A stretch of DNA of 64,000 bases, taken from contig ML682014.1 of NCBI GenBank assembly GCA_007922195.1, positions 1,179,027 to 1,243,026 on the forward strand, in the 5' to 3' direction. The stretch is from Podocnemis expansa (Eukaryota > Chordata > Testudines > Podocnemididae). The translations under genes and the position numbers were made by a program. Below are positions 33,790 to 46,815 of the stretch, piece by piece; position 1 is the stretch's first letter, and each line of letters starts with the position of its first letter. The notes under the pieces are model-generated. The model had not been told where the DNA came from. It saw only the letters and a program-made list of their open reading frames with translations, and made no database searches.

Positions 33790-34560
33790 GAATAGCCAAA
33801 TTCTTTCCTATCAGGTAGAAGGTTTATACAGGAAGGTTCAGAAGCGAGAAGATTCAGAATATCTAGTGGTTCCCGACAGATAAAGAGACTGAGCATTAGA
33901 GGGAATGTATGATAAGACTGGCCACAAGGGAGTAGAAGAAACCCTAGAGTTGGTTGGAGATCAATTTTATTGGCCTTGAATAACCTGAGAGGTAGAGGGG
34001 AAGTGTCAAACCTGTGAGCATTGTCCCAGAAGAAAAGCCAAAATAGACAACATTAAGCAAACTTGTGAAGATTAAAATATTTGCTTCATTTGAATTTGTC
34101 TGCTTCCATTTCACAACTCTAGAACCTGATGCCTGTGATACCAGGAATATTCTAGTGATTAGTGATTACTTTATCATCTGTGATCAACCCTATGACACCA
34201 AATGCCAAACAGTAAGGACAATGACTAGTGTCCTGTGGGAGAATTTTATCAGCTTCCCAAAGGCAGACTGAGTGCATGAGCCCCAGAGTGAGCCAGACAT
34301 GCAGTTTACCTGTGACTCTTGAAGAGCACAAGAAAATCAACAAGAGGAAATATGCCTGAATGCCAATTCATGCATATAATTTTATTAAGAATGCTACAAC
34401 TTGAAAACCATCAAATTTTTAATGCTTAGAAGAAATTTCTGCTACTAGATCTGTGTTTTGGAATTCAGCAGCAAAGATAACATGAGGTATCACACCAGTG
34501 ACATGTGAAGGGCCACAAAAACAGAGTACTCTGTCCACATAATTTAACTACTTAAGAAGG
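33790..34560 (+). pseudogene. Ty3/gypsy-like integrase, decayed
   Basis: This is an integrase pseudogene in several segments. About 33815-34010 encodes EGLYRKVQKRED, LVVPD, then YDKTGHKGVEETLELV, FYWP and CQTCEHCPRRK. That is the H2C2 zinc-binding domain, with the first histidine position reading Y. Two in-frame TGA codons interrupt it at 33977 and 33986. About 34092-34271 encodes the catalytic core start: FEFVCFHFTTLEPDACDT, RNILVISDYF and VRTMTSVLWENF. The expected first catalytic aspartate (FELV.-DF in relatives) reads H. The second catalytic region near 34280 is unrecognisable. About 34362-34480 keeps HAYNFIKNATT and two more stops. The element is dead. Confidence 0.72.
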
Positions 34561-37265
34561 CACGAAGAATTAACTGGCAAACAAGTGGTGATGGCTACCA
34601 TGGGATTTGTGTCTACTGGAGAATCAGGAGGTACAGTATGGGCATGTAATTTTAGCCCCAGAGGAAAAAGCACACGTGCAGGTTGATGTAAGTCCCTGCA
34701 TATGTTGATTTAATTATTTAAAGCTTCCAGGCAGAATTGGAAGAAGGTTCCATTTGAAGTCTTCAGAGAGGCATTTATGCCCTCTGGATTAATTTCTGCT
34801 CTGGATTTATAGTGTCCTAACATCACACTACCCCATTACATCAGCACTAGTATTTCCAAGTTGGTGGAGAAAGCAAATGATGCCTCAGGAATCATGCACT
34901 CCTGCTTTCCCAGAATCCTCTTAGAGACATCTCCCAGAGCTCCTGTGAGAGTGGTGTGCTGCTCTTAATAACAGAGGGCTGTGCCATCAAGGCACAACTG
35001 GGGCTGTACTAAGGGTGGGTCTTGTGGGGAACAAAAGAGTCTGTGCTACTGAAGTGCACTCAGAACACAAAGGAGCCCCACTGGTGGCATCATGACAAGC
35101 TGAGAGTCCAGGCAAGGTGAAGCTTTTTGCTTTTTAAAAATGAAACTGGAAAATGTTCCAATTACACACCCGCCCTTTCAAGGAAGGATCAGAAAACAGA
35201 GGCATTGAAGAGTTCCAAAGAGCGCACAGTTGCAGCAGTGTGCTGTCAGTAGAAACTATGTAATCTGTGGGGATCCCTGATTTATAAGCCATCTGCTGAC
35301 ACCGAAACAGCACACACAATTAAACACCTTTGAGCTGTACAGCAAGTCTGCTGATCAACGCCATGTGTGCTGTTTCTTTGGGAAGGCAAAGTTGAGGACA
35401 ATGTGCCTCCTACAAAGGAAAAATAGCTATGATACAAAGGCAGTTCCTTTCTTTTCACTGTCTTCTCTTAACCTCACTTCTTTGCAGTTTCTCTTGTCCT
35501 GGCACAGACAAGATTGAAAATATTATTATTTTTAACAATGACAACTATGTTCCACTTCTGTAATTAAAAAAGTCTCCCCTCCCTAACAATGCACCTTCTC
35601 TCTTTTTCCCCTCAACAATGCACCTTCTCTTGCTTTTAGCACTAACAATTTTACATAATTTTTCTTTTTTGGTTAATGAGTTAAAGTGCTAAATCTGCCC
35701 CCTCTCTTCCTCCAAGCAATAACCAAGAAACTTCCTTCATGTCTTTTTCCTCTGACTTTACTCTTTTTAAAAGCCTCATCTCAGATTAAGCATTTATTTC
35801 AATATAATGCATTCCTTAAAGGCAGTGAGATTTCTCCTTTGTCTTTCAATTCTTCATCATTCATTAGTGATACACACAGATTTGTCTTTTGACTCTGGTC
35901 TTCTTCTTTTATTCTTCATATGTAATGAGGCAAAAAGAATTTTGCAATAAAGGCTCATCAAAGTTGTCATTTATCTATGTTGGACTGTCTTTTTTATATA
36001 TCAGTAATAAATGTCCCAAGTCTTTCTGTATCTGGATGCATTCTTTCTCATTACGTAGAATTGTTTTTGCCTGACATCCATTCCTATACTCTTTCCCTTT
36101 CTCTCTCTGCTGCTCTTTCTCATTCAGAGTCAACTGTTGAGCTATTGATGTGGAATTTAGAATATTAGCTGTATGTTAACAATGATCTCGAATTTAAATT
36201 TTTTTCTAACTTTTCTTTGGGAGTTTATCAGAGTAGGTAAGTTCCAGTTTCCTTATGGCACATTCTTTATGCAAATCAGCCAGTTAAGATAGAGTGGCCT
36301 GTATAATCTCAGTTTTTATAGGCAATATGCAGGGTGTGAACAATCCTCAAGAAGATACACATTTTGCAGTACTTGAAAGCAGAACCGCCCAGAGACTGCA
36401 GTGATAAGTGCTACAGAAAAACCATGGAGAGTCTGCTAGTGATGTACTGGCTATTTGTTTCTTTTTATCTATCTGTCTGTAATCTTCCTGAACGAATCTA
36501 GGGAAAAAAATCTAAGCGATCTCTGCAAAACTGAACGTTGTAGCACACCTTTCCATAAGAGCACAAAGGAAGAGCAGATTAAGAAAATATCTTTTGGTTT
36601 TAGGTACTAGCTACTGAAAATCACTGATGAAAGAAGAACTGTAGAGTTGCACAGTAAATCAAAGACTCAGACTTTAGCATCAAGATGTGACAGCTATGTC
36701 CAGTAAAGATCTGTGCATCCCTCAATACATGGACATTAGTCTGTACAAAGCAGGGATATCTCTGAAGCCTTCCAACAGCCACTCATCACACTTTTTGTGG
36801 TTGGTATCTGATACTGGAGAAAGTGAGGGTATGCCTTCACTGCCCATGGCAAATTTGCCACTGTCAGATTGATTGATCCATGTTTACTGAGTAGAAGCGA
36901 AGATCCACTCACTCAATCTGGAAGCTGACTCAGTGAAACCACCTCCAAAAAAGCATAGTGGTGCATTCATGGGTACACATTTCCTATCAGTGCAGCATAG
37001 TGGAGATGGTGTGGAGAAGAGAATTTAGGAAGCTGATGCAAGTTACACAAGCTACACTATGTCACTTGCATAACATCCATCAACTGCCTTTGAATTCCCC
37101 CATAAATATAGACTAGGCCTGATATATATGTACAAACCTAATTCTCTTCTCACTAACACCAGTTTTAAACCTTTGTCCTGAACAAAGTTCCTCTCAATTC
37201 ACTCCCAATATAAATGAGAAGAGATCTGGAGAATCAGGCCCATGGCACAGTATATGTGTGTGTGT
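34561..37265. other. Stretch without recognisable genes
   Basis: No 3' LTR was found after the integrase relic. A 17-base direct repeat AACAATGCACCTTCTCT occurs at about 35586 and 35614. No supported gene. Confidence 0.45.
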
Positions 37266-37280
37266 GGGGGGGGGGGGGGG
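37252..37280 (+). repeat. TG run followed by 15-G homopolymer
   Basis: ATATGTGTGTGTGT leads into an uninterrupted run of 15 G at 37266-37280. Such long G runs are rare and prone to length error in sequencing. Confidence 0.85.
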
Positions 37281-39059
37281 ATAAATGAGAAGAGAGTGAC
37301 ATATGGCTTACACATAGAAAGTCTTACTAACCTGCAATGAGGGTCTTCCATTAATTTCATACCTCCCCAAGTTCTCAGAGTTTTTCCTGCATCAATTATA
37401 ATTATGTCAATTTGTTACATTTAGTTTATAATTAAAACTACTCAGCATTTATTTTTAGCACAGTAAAATGAGGAGCTGAACATTTTCATACAGCAATTGA
37501 AATAATAATACACAAATTCCATGACTGAGGTTCTCCCTTATAGTGAGGCTCCTTTGTATTGCACTGCCAGTGTAATAAGCTCTTCTAAACCTGAACAGCT
37601 GGACAATACAGTTTGAGGCCTTTGGAGATATAAAGCCATTACAGGGACTTCTACATTGCTCCCCGCCCTTAATAGTGCCAAGGAAAGGGGGCATACATAG
37701 GTCTTTGCTTGTGATCCCTAGCTGCAGTTTGAGCTGACACAATTTTGTGCATCTTTCAGGCCATTTTAATTCACACCAAAATACTGGCTTGTTACACGAA
37801 CAGCAGAGAAGTTGAGGAATTCATTTGTTACTAAGAGCTAGTACGCCAGCCTTCCAAGTTCCACTCCACATCTTTCGACACAGCTAAGGAACAAGGCCCA
37901 TGTATATAATGGTACTGTTGGGAAAATATAGAAAAAATAATCCCATTTAACAAAGACATGAGGCCCATTCTAAATCTGGTAATACTTCCTACTGAAACTA
38001 AAGGTCACATCTTGGCCCTCTGAGGGGCCATGGGACTGCCAAAATGCAGCATAAATGTCCTGTGAGAACTCAGAAGAGAATGGGAAGCAGAGACACCAGC
38101 AGAAACACTTTGCAGCTCTTGAACGGTGGAGTAAAGCTTCAGTGAAGGTTTCTTTTGTGTGTGTGAGCATATGCAGGGTATGAGTAAGCTACAAAAGTGG
38201 AGGGTACAGCCTGTATAAGTTGCCTAGATTCATAGGTCTGCTACCATAGTCAGTGGGCTGAAGTGATGATCAGAACCAGGTTGCAGGGGGCTATAATCCT
38301 GTCTCTGAGTGGAAGGTAGGATTCTGATTCCCTCTATGCCCACTCGATAATCTCTTACAAATCTATTGCACTTGAGCTTTGTAAAAGGGAGGCAGATTTA
38401 GCCCAAAAAGGCACAGGTAGCCAAAGAAAGATGGACAATGTATCATTCGGAGAATGTAACTGTTTGGCTTCTTCAATGTCCTGTGGGACACTTTCACAAT
38501 CCAATAATTCTGGCACTCCAGAATACTTACCAGAAACTAAACCTAAACTTTTCCTTTCTTGATTCCATTGCTTGTTATTTTCCCTTAATCTATCCTCAGT
38601 GACTTCTCTCCATCTTTGGTGTTATGTGTTTCCAATACATGCTTGATGCTTTATCAAACTATATATCTTTAGGTCTTTTAATGTGCCCTCAGGAAATAAT
38701 CTCTCATCTTCCCTAATTGTGTTATTCTGTGAAACCCTTCGGTTTGACAATATAGTTATATTTTCAAGTGCTTGTGCTGTACACACTATTGCAAGAACAT
38801 TTTATTCAGAGTCCTGGATTATTTCCCCCTCAGATGTAAAGGAGTATCAGAATTTAACTCCATTTAGCTATTATGTGCTAATATTTCTAAATTCCTGAAG
38901 TGGCATTTTTTGTTTAGCACTGGCTAGAAAACAGTAATTCAGTTCTCTGGAGAAAAAAAAAAGAGATGTCAAAACTTGTTTCTTTTCTACAACTGAACAA
39001 AAGTAAAACCATTTGAAATTTTTGTGATAAAACACGAAAAAACCCCTCAAACACTCCAG
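37281..39059. other. Stretch without recognisable genes
   Basis: No supported feature was found. Confidence 0.5.
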
Positions 39060-39400
39060 AATAGCCCAGTGACATAAACCACTCACTTGAAAAGGAGGAA
39101 ATCTAGGTTCATATATCTGTGCTACCTGGTTTGGAGCAGGAACTTGAGCCTGGGCCTCCTGCATCCCAGCTGAATGCCTAACCACCAGCCATTCTCATTT
39201 GCTGGCCCAATGACCATTTAATAACATATATGAAGTAGATTACTCCAACAAGACAGAAAGGAGAGAGATTGACTCTAGAGTGCCATGACCGGAGCACTCA
39301 GGTGGGAAGCTGGAGTCTCTAAGTCTCTGCTCTATCTGATGTGACAATAAGTGTTCTAACCACTGAGATATTGGCTCTTCTGGGACCTCTCTCTCACCCC
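39060..39400. repeat. tRNA-like inverted SINE-type repeat (tentative)
   Basis: ATAGCCCAGTGACATAAACC, then ATCTAGGTTCATATATC, resembles a tRNA-like head (A box, then B box). Near 39130-39190 CTTGAGCCTGGGCCTCCTGC then ATCCCAGCTGAATGCCTAAC reads like the same head in reverse. A further reverse-like copy is at 39340 (GTGTTCTAACCACTGAGATA). Similar palindromic tRNA-like repeats are common in reptile genomes as I remember them. The class is not named with certainty. Confidence 0.5.
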
Positions 39401-40575
39401 TGAAATCACATCCTTGACCTGAGAAATCCTTCTGATGAAAACAGGTTTTGCTGAAATTTTGCAGACCAGCTTCTTTTGTATCTAAATTCCAAAAGTCAGC
39501 TCAGTATGCGGAAGTTCGTGTTTTCTTTCACAAACACATTCAGAGAGATTTTTGCAAGTGAACATCCATTTTAACAGATCTGACTGTATGTTACAGAAAA
39601 GCTGTGATGTGGAATGATAAGGGTGATGAAGTGTGACCCTTACAGGGCACGAAAAGTGTAGATACCAAGAGTGTAAGTAGAATAATAACATTTGAGAAAA
39701 AAATCAGGAAATCTTGTTTTCTTAGTATTAAGTTTAAATACTAATTATTTCCCACACTTCTCCAGAAGTACTTTTAATTCATTCTAGATATATTAGGACT
39801 AAGTAATGTGTAAATGCTAAATGAGCCCCTCTGTTCCAAAAATCAGGTTGTAAATCAGACTTTTTCACTATAAGACCAGTCAGGAACCATCAGAACCATA
39901 AAAAGGAACATGCATAGTATTTTGATACTTCTGCTTTTTGTCTATAGAAAACAAGGAAGTACAGAGACAAATCACATTTGAAAAAAATATTTTCAGTTAT
40001 TGTGACAATTTGGCAATCTGTCTGGACAAGTTACAAAATCACTGTGCTACTATGAACTGTATTTCTGTGCAATCACCATTCAGAATGTGCTGCTCTTACT
40101 TCTTTCCCCATTCTGTTTGCCTCCATGCTGGGCTGCACTTCCAAAACACAGACAGTAGAAGGTAGCTGACTTCAAGATAAACCAATGTTTGGAAGTCTGT
40201 TCACTCTAAACAAAAGGCTAACTCTCAGAACTGGTTTACATGGGGTGAAGTCACCTTGGTAACAAAGTCCCCCCCACTGACCCACCTGACTGGGGTTTGG
40301 AGTTATGGGGACGATGACAACAATGTCAACTGCCACTGCTGTTGAAGGGTTAAAAGGGCAGAAGTTGTTCTGCTGACAGGGTGTGTTCCTCCACCATGAG
40401 AGAGAAGAAATCCAGCGTGGGGCAGCCCATTCATCATGCGCTGAAGCAGAAAGACTCTGGAAAATCCAAGGGACTCTGACTTCAGACCAAAAAATGTCCT
40501 GGAGTACTGAGGAAACTGAAGCAGTTATACGTATTTAGTATTTATTGAGCATGATGTATACTCGCCTGTGGTTTT
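39401..40575. other. Stretch without recognisable genes
   Basis: No supported feature was found. Confidence 0.5.
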
Positions 40576-40762
40576 CAGGGGTGGCCAAACTTATGGAACT
40601 CAAGAGCCACACAAATTGATTATTAAACCTTCAAGAGCCACACTGAGGCATATAGCCATATACTTTTACCTACTAAATTGATTTGCTGATGTTCTTCCGT
40701 GAGCCACACTTTTTCATTCAGGAGCCACATGTGGCTCCTGAGCTGCACTTTGGCCATGCCTG
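40576..40762 (+). mobile_element. hAT-type MITE
   Basis: CAGGGGTGGCCAAACTTATG on the left and GCACTTTGGCCATGCCTG on the right are inverted repeats. The interior has AAGAGCCACACAAATTG and GGAGCCACATGTGGCTCCTG, the latter a short perfect palindrome (CAGGAGCCACATGTGGCTCC). A similar element is widespread in amniotes. The 8-bp flanks GTGGTTTT and CTTTATAT do not match, so the duplication has decayed. Confidence 0.78.
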
Positions 40763-41483
40763 CTTTATATGATTAAGCAAAGGAGCAAATGAACCAGACT
40801 TTGTGAAGTGGATAAGCATGCATCAACAGCTTCACAACTGCTACCTGCCCCTGAAAATGGTAAACATAAACCAGAAGTTACATACCTCTGGAGTCAAGGT
40901 CTGGGACAGCATGTGTGTAAGTGTTGGGGAGAGTGAAGGGTCATTGCTGCACGCGAAGAGGGTTAGGCAGCTGGATGGATAGATCCAGCTTTTAGAAAGG
41001 GGTGCAAGGCCACAAGTCTGCAAATTGAAAGTGTGTCTAGAGACCCAAGACTGGCTTAAAACACGGAGGGTTCCAAGAATGCAGAGACTGTCCAAGTAGG
41101 TGGCCCCTAGGAGGTATTCACCAGGACCTGTAAAATCTATACTTCTGCAAAAAATTGTCAGGAAAAAAGTACATTTAGATTTAGGGGTGATTTTGGATAT
41201 GTCTTTGTCTGAAGCTTTTCATCCTATTTCTACTGCAAAGTACAGTCAGGGAGTCCTAGTATAATTTGGTAGTTTTTTATCTCTCTCTTTTGCACTATAA
41301 TAGATTTATACAAATGAAAGAAATGGTGAATACATTTGAACCCCTTCTGCACATTATGCTGATTTAGCTGTTTGTTCACAGGAGCCTCTGATGTTCTTGA
41401 TAAGACAAACATGCTTGTTATGGGATTATTTCTATATCATCAACAGCTACTGACTATGAAAAAGCACAAATGTACATGATTTA
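40763..41483. other. Stretch without recognisable genes
   Basis: No supported feature was found. Confidence 0.5.
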
Positions 41484-42162
41484 CAGGGCCAGAATAAGGC
41501 TCCGGGGGCCTGGGACTGCCCGTCCTTGTCCCCCCAACCACTTCAGTGGCACTGAGCCTGGGGGGCCCTGGCAGGGCTTGGTGCTGGTAGGGGGGCCCCA
41601 GCAGGGCCTGCAGACCAGATAGTCACGGGGCCAGCGTGGGTAAGCACTTGGCACTGGGGGAGGCACTGAGCACATAAATCAGCAGCTAGTCGTGCAGTGA
41701 GCACGCTGCGCTGTGAGACCATTTGGCACTGGGGAGTTGGGGCCGGGGGCTAGAGGCTATGGTTCATGTTGCCGCACCGTGTCCCATCTCTGGGCTGACT
41801 GGTTTGCTCCTGCAGGTCAGGTACGCTCCAGGGACAGGGTGTGGCCAGCTGGCCTCCAGTGGTGGAGCTCCAGGACCAGGAGTGCAGTTGGGGACCTGGC
41901 AGAGGAGACCTGCCAGGCTAGCTTGAGCAATGGGCAAACCCGGCATTGCAGCTGACAGGGCACCAGGACAGACCAGTCATCTCAGGGTCAGGGCAAGAGC
42001 ACCATGGACCATGGCTTCTGGCCCCAAAACCTCAGTCTGCCCAGCGCCAACCAGGCCATCCCTGGCACCTCCTAGGCCAGGCTAGTGCTGTGCTGGACTG
42101 AATGGGGCTGAATTTTTGTGGGACAGCGGGGCACCCCTTTAGCCCAGTCCCTAAAACCCCTG
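41484..42162 (+). mobile_element. GC-rich block, possible hAT-like element
   Basis: A 0.68-kb island of high G+C lies abruptly in AT-rich DNA. It starts CAGGGCCAGAATAAGGCTCC and ends GGGCACCCCTTTAGCCCAG then TCCCTAAAACCCCTG. CAGGG...CCCTG ends and composition resemble the element at 30797-31723, but the flanks show no 8-bp duplication. The open frames inside are compositional artefacts. Confidence 0.4.
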
Positions 42163-42686
42163 CATTGCTACTCGCCTGATTATTTGCTATGAAGTGCTAT
42201 AGAGTAAAAGAGCAATTCTTCCCTGCCCCTCCCCAAAAAAAGCCTATATAGGCAAGCTATCAACAATTAAACAGAAACAAAGGGGCTTAATGCGCTAATG
42301 TCCTATAGTGATTAGAATTTGGACTTCAGTGGATCTCTGTATAGGAATAATGGTCTCTGAGGGTGGTTCAGTTTGCAAGACTAGCACTAGGTTCCTGATC
42401 CTACAAAATGATAGATGCAGGTCCCACATCTGGAAGGAGCTTTAATGATGTGCGTGCTAAAGTGACACAATCTTATCTACAGAAGTTTTGGCTTCAGATG
42501 TGCATTTTGGGTGGCTAGCATCTGTCAAGATAGGATTCAAGAGGATAAGGACAAACTTAAAACAGATAATAATAGAGATCTATGCAATATGATTTATAGA
42601 AGGGCTATTACATTCAATAGGTTATCTCCAATTAGTCATTTTAGCCTTATATTTAATAAAAGGACAATGAAATTTATCAAGCTATT
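42163..42686. other. Stretch without recognisable genes
   Basis: No supported feature was found. Confidence 0.5.
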
Positions 42687-42795
42687 GGACCTGATTCAGC
42701 TAAGCACTTGAGCATGCCTTAATTGGTGAGGAGTCCCTGTGATTTCATATGCTTAATGTAAAAGTACAGGCTTAAGTGCTCTGCTGAACTGGGCT
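42687..42795 (+). repeat. Fold-back repeat
   Basis: GGACCTGATTCAGCTAAGCA then CTTGAGCATGCCTTAA on the left, and CAGGCTTAAGTGCTCTGCT then GAACTGGG on the right, are inverted versions of each other. Arms of this type (CTTAAGTGCTTTGCTGAAT) occur as fragments elsewhere in the window. Confidence 0.6.
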
Positions 42796-45700
42796 GTTAT
42801 GACTAGCTGTTAGAAACACCAAATGTCTCAAGTTGGGCACTCTGAAATGGAGACACCTGAAAAGTTTGGCCTTAAATTTATTACAGCAGACATGTACAAG
42901 TTGGCAGGAAACATAAACAGAGTAAATAATTAGCGGATTGCAAGACATTATGTTCTGCTTTAGCAGAACATTTTTAATTATTAAAATAATTAGTTAGATT
43001 AAATTCAAAACAAAATCTCTGCAAACACAACCTGAGCATGTCCATGAAGCTTTCAGACATCTCAGTTGTGTACCTTTACTGCTGATGTTTGCATTAGCAG
43101 AGTAGAATTTTAAAGAAATTCTTGCTCAATTTATTTCTCAGTTTTCTGAGTTTTTTTGGCTACATTTCTTGATCTCTACTTTCAGAAATGCATGTAGGTA
43201 TCTTTTGACCCCCACCCCCCAAATTATGTTAATTACCTTTCTTGGTATCTTATTCCACTTGTTCATTATATTTTGCATAAAATTAGTTCTGCCTGAGCAC
43301 CTATTTCTCATTAGTTTCCTTATTTTTGGGTTACTGTGCTTCTATAGTAGTTTAACCTTTTATTGGTATCAATTTATTTTAGTCAACTTCAGGTCTCTTT
43401 CAGTGAAAACCTTAAAAATTCATATATTCCCCCTTCATTTTAAAAAAAAATCTGTTTGACATTAAAAATGGGACATTGTACAAATAATAGTATGCTCTGC
43501 TTTCCAAATATTTTCTTATTGCTTTTGCAGAATTCTACTTTATATGACTTACATTTGTATGCAAAACACAACCTCTCTCTCATTCTCACACACAGACTGA
43601 GGGAGACGGTGAGGGGCAGAAGAGATGTGGGGCTGCAGAAAAGAGACAATAATGCAAATGGGAGTTGTAGTAAAAGTCAAAGAGAAATGATGACGTCTTG
43701 TAATATTTTAGGGTGGCTAATACTCAGTGATGCTGAAATACCACACCGAAAAACATTAGCTGAAGTTATTATATTGTACTTAGCTATTTGTCAAATGTGA
43801 GCAAGCTGCCTTGTTGCAGTTTTTCACACATCAGACTTAGGTCTTGATACTGTAAAGTAATGCATGTTGCGACAGAGTTTCTCCCACATGCACCTTTACT
43901 GCCTCGTCTCGTCTTTCTCAGCTTCAAAACAGATTCTTGAACATATGCTAGAAAAAATAACCCACATGAGATGGCAGAAATGTCCACTGAAAATAATGAG
44001 AACAATTTGTTTTGTGCCTATGAGAAAATGTAAATCTCAGGCAATTTCTGAGTCAGAAAAATAGTGAGGCTTGCAGGTAAATGGAGAATGCTAACATACA
44101 TATTCATTCAGTCTCTGTCTCACACACACACACATTCCATCTCTAGTGCACCTTCTTCTCTTGCCAAGTTTTGGATCTGTCTATCCATGACTGACACTGA
44201 GAAGCTTGTCTGTTCTTTAATCGCTTCCAGCCTAGATTAATGCAATGCCCTGTTTGCAGGTCTACCAAGCAGGCTGATAAGCAAGCTGCAACTTGTTCTA
44301 CGCTCTGTTATTAGCATGGTGAATGATGCAAAAATAAATCAATAAAAATAAATACAGGTAATCAAATGGTATCTCACTAATTCTGAGACCCAGTTTTGAC
44401 AGCATGTGAGACATAAAACCTGACAGGACTGGTGTATTTGCTATTAACTAACCAGTCCTTTTGTTGTTATAATCCCCAAAACATATGAGAGTTACTCAAA
44501 ATTATTTCTCTCCAATTTTAGTGGTGATCAGAATCTCCAGACATACTCACATATGTTAAGGGGAAGGGCTTATTTTCAGAGTGCACCTCTTTTTAGTGCC
44601 TGAAATCCATTAAGCCTACAGAAAGACTCCAGCTGAGCTCAATAGAGTTGAGATCAAGCCCACACTTAGTGAATTACCTTCATCTCTTGGGTTTTTAACC
44701 CTATTTGTTTACAACAGGCTTTTCCTAAGTCACCACCTTAGTTATGTTTGCTCTTTATTGGATTTTGCAGGTTTGCTATGAATGATTTTGAAATATTTTG
44801 AGAAAATATTATTCATGAAACAAAGTCTCTATTCAATTCCACTGAAGTCAGTGGGGTTACTCTGGACTGTGGTTACTGTTGATAGCAGATATTCAGGGCT
44901 ACTTTTCACTATTTTGCATAGAGTGCACCTTTTGCTGTGCTGATTGCAAGTTTTTTGAAGATAAACTTCTCCTACCTGCCAGAGATGCAAAGTCCATGAT
45001 GGTACTATACTAGCTGTGGTATGATCTTTCCCATCGCTAGCTAATTTCTAAAGAGATATGGCTGAAACCGTTTTTTAGAAAGTCTGTATCTCCTAGTTGC
45101 AAGCTGTTCACTTTTACATGTGCTTGCAAAAAAAGACTGTCTATAAATTCTGTTCCATAATGATAATATATCAGGGCAAATCCCATCCCCACATTTCAGC
45201 TTCTGGAGGTGCTCTTGTCTATAGGAGTTGCCTCAATGCTTAAATTGTAATGAAAGAGTTGCTTAGGCAGAAGCAATTAGATGCCAGGGTTCAAGCAACT
45301 TTTTAGTTTCATAACTGTGAGCCCAGAGGTGCTGCAGCAATGACCGTCCACGCCTAGTGGTGCTAGGGGTCAGCCCTGGCACAAATTAAGCACTGACTTG
45401 CCCCTTCTGTGGTGCAAGATGGAGTGGTGGTTTGGGGATCACACAGTCTTAACACCATGAAGCTCACTTAGCTCCAGGCATTCCCCTAGCCTGTCAGTAC
45501 ACGAGTGTGTGTGAGCTGGACAGGGAACAAGAGGTAAGGCCAGAGAAGTGGAAAAATCCTCCAGGTCCAAGTCTTTCTTTTAGCAATGGGATTATAGGTT
45601 GGGATCACTGAAGAGTTGTTTCAGCCACTGAACTGGACACCACCCATGGTGAGGATTGGCAGCCAATCCATGGCTTATAAGAAAGCTGTTTTCCTCTGCC

Positions 45701-46717
45701 TTTACCTTTGCAAAACTAGCCTTGATTTGCAAATCTAGCCCTGAATGCCTTCATTTGGCCAACAGTGTATGACTGTGTTGTGTGTGTTCATATATTTACA
45801 TAGCTATAGATATGTATATCTAAACACATGCACTGTATGTATATATACAGAGAGAGATTTCTCTCTCTCTCTACCTCTGTACTCATCAAAAACCCATATG
45901 GGTACTATATAGCACAGATTGACCTTTTGTCAGCAGGGAGATGTTACTAACTATGAAAATCTGAACATCCCCTTTTTCTGTATGAAGGATTAAACAACAT
46001 ACCAGCTATCCTTCCCTTGGAATAGACAAACTATGCATTGAGGAGACCAAAACAAAACCTGTTTTATTTAGATTCCTTTTATTATTTATATAAAAAGAAT
46101 AGACAAGCCTGTGGACAGTCCATCTAAAGCACATAAAAGGCCTGAATATTATGATTAAGTAACTATCTAAGCTATATTCTCCTCAAGAAAATGTGTAAAA
46201 TACCTCTAAATGGCTTTATCTTGTCTCACACTCTACACATCAGACAGTGATGACCACATTTAACTATGTATTACATGCACCTCAACAAAACCAAGACTGC
46301 CTGTTTGACCTGGCGTGGTTAATTATGAACCATTTACCCAATTCAAAGACAAGAAAAATGTACAAAAATTGACTATAACCATAAAGAGTAGACAGCCTGG
46401 TTGGTTTAAAATTCAGCTGGGAACTAAACCTATACCCTCAAAAGCAAAACTGTCTCTCCAAGTATTAAATGCTAATTACTAAAGAAACAGACTTTTTGAA
46501 ATGATATAATTTTCTAACATATTAGCTTATTCCTAAGAGCTATGTGCATCGCTGGGAATACAGAATGAGGAGGTTGACAGTGGTGAAGTGAAAGAGAAGA
46601 GGAGAACCAAAAATTAACTTTAGGCTTCACATTGTTGTTTCTGGATCATGTCTTGTGGCACAAGATTGGGAAAGGATGGTGTGATTACAAAATTCTTCTT
46701 TAGCCTTTTGGAGAAGG
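42796..46717. other. Long stretch without recognisable genes
   Basis: It contains simple tracts only: a CA run near 44123-44134 and GA/CT runs at 45849-45872. A short relic ATTCCACTGAAGTCAGTGGG at 44837 belongs to a fold-back class. No reading frame shows a motif. Confidence 0.5.
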
Positions 46718-46815
46718 GTTGCATGAGCTTTCATGGGAGAAAATCTGTTAGTCTTTAAGTGCCACAGAACTCCTTGCTTGTTTTGCTGAACTAGACTAAT
46801 ACAGCTGCCCCTGTG
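46718..46815 (+). mobile_element. Penelope-like tail with a flipped first segment
   Basis: TTGCATGAGCTTTCATGGGA is the reverse complement of the usual tail start (CTCCCATGAAAGCTCATGC). It is followed without a gap by plus-strand tail: AAATCTGTTAGTCTTTAAG, TGCCACAGAACTCCTTGC, then TGCTGAACTAGACTAATACA and GCTGCCCCTG. This looks like an inverted pair, as at 27.2 kb, from which most of one arm was deleted. Confidence 0.78.

Noticed and set aside
39060..39195. Possible tRNA gene pair
   Set aside because: The A and B boxes are degraded and arranged as an inverted repeat. No cloverleaf is supported.
44837..44870. Possible conserved regulatory palindrome (CCACTGAAGTCAGTGG)
   Set aside because: The word is the core of a common reptilian fold-back repeat that recurs at 54925, so it is better explained as repeat relic.
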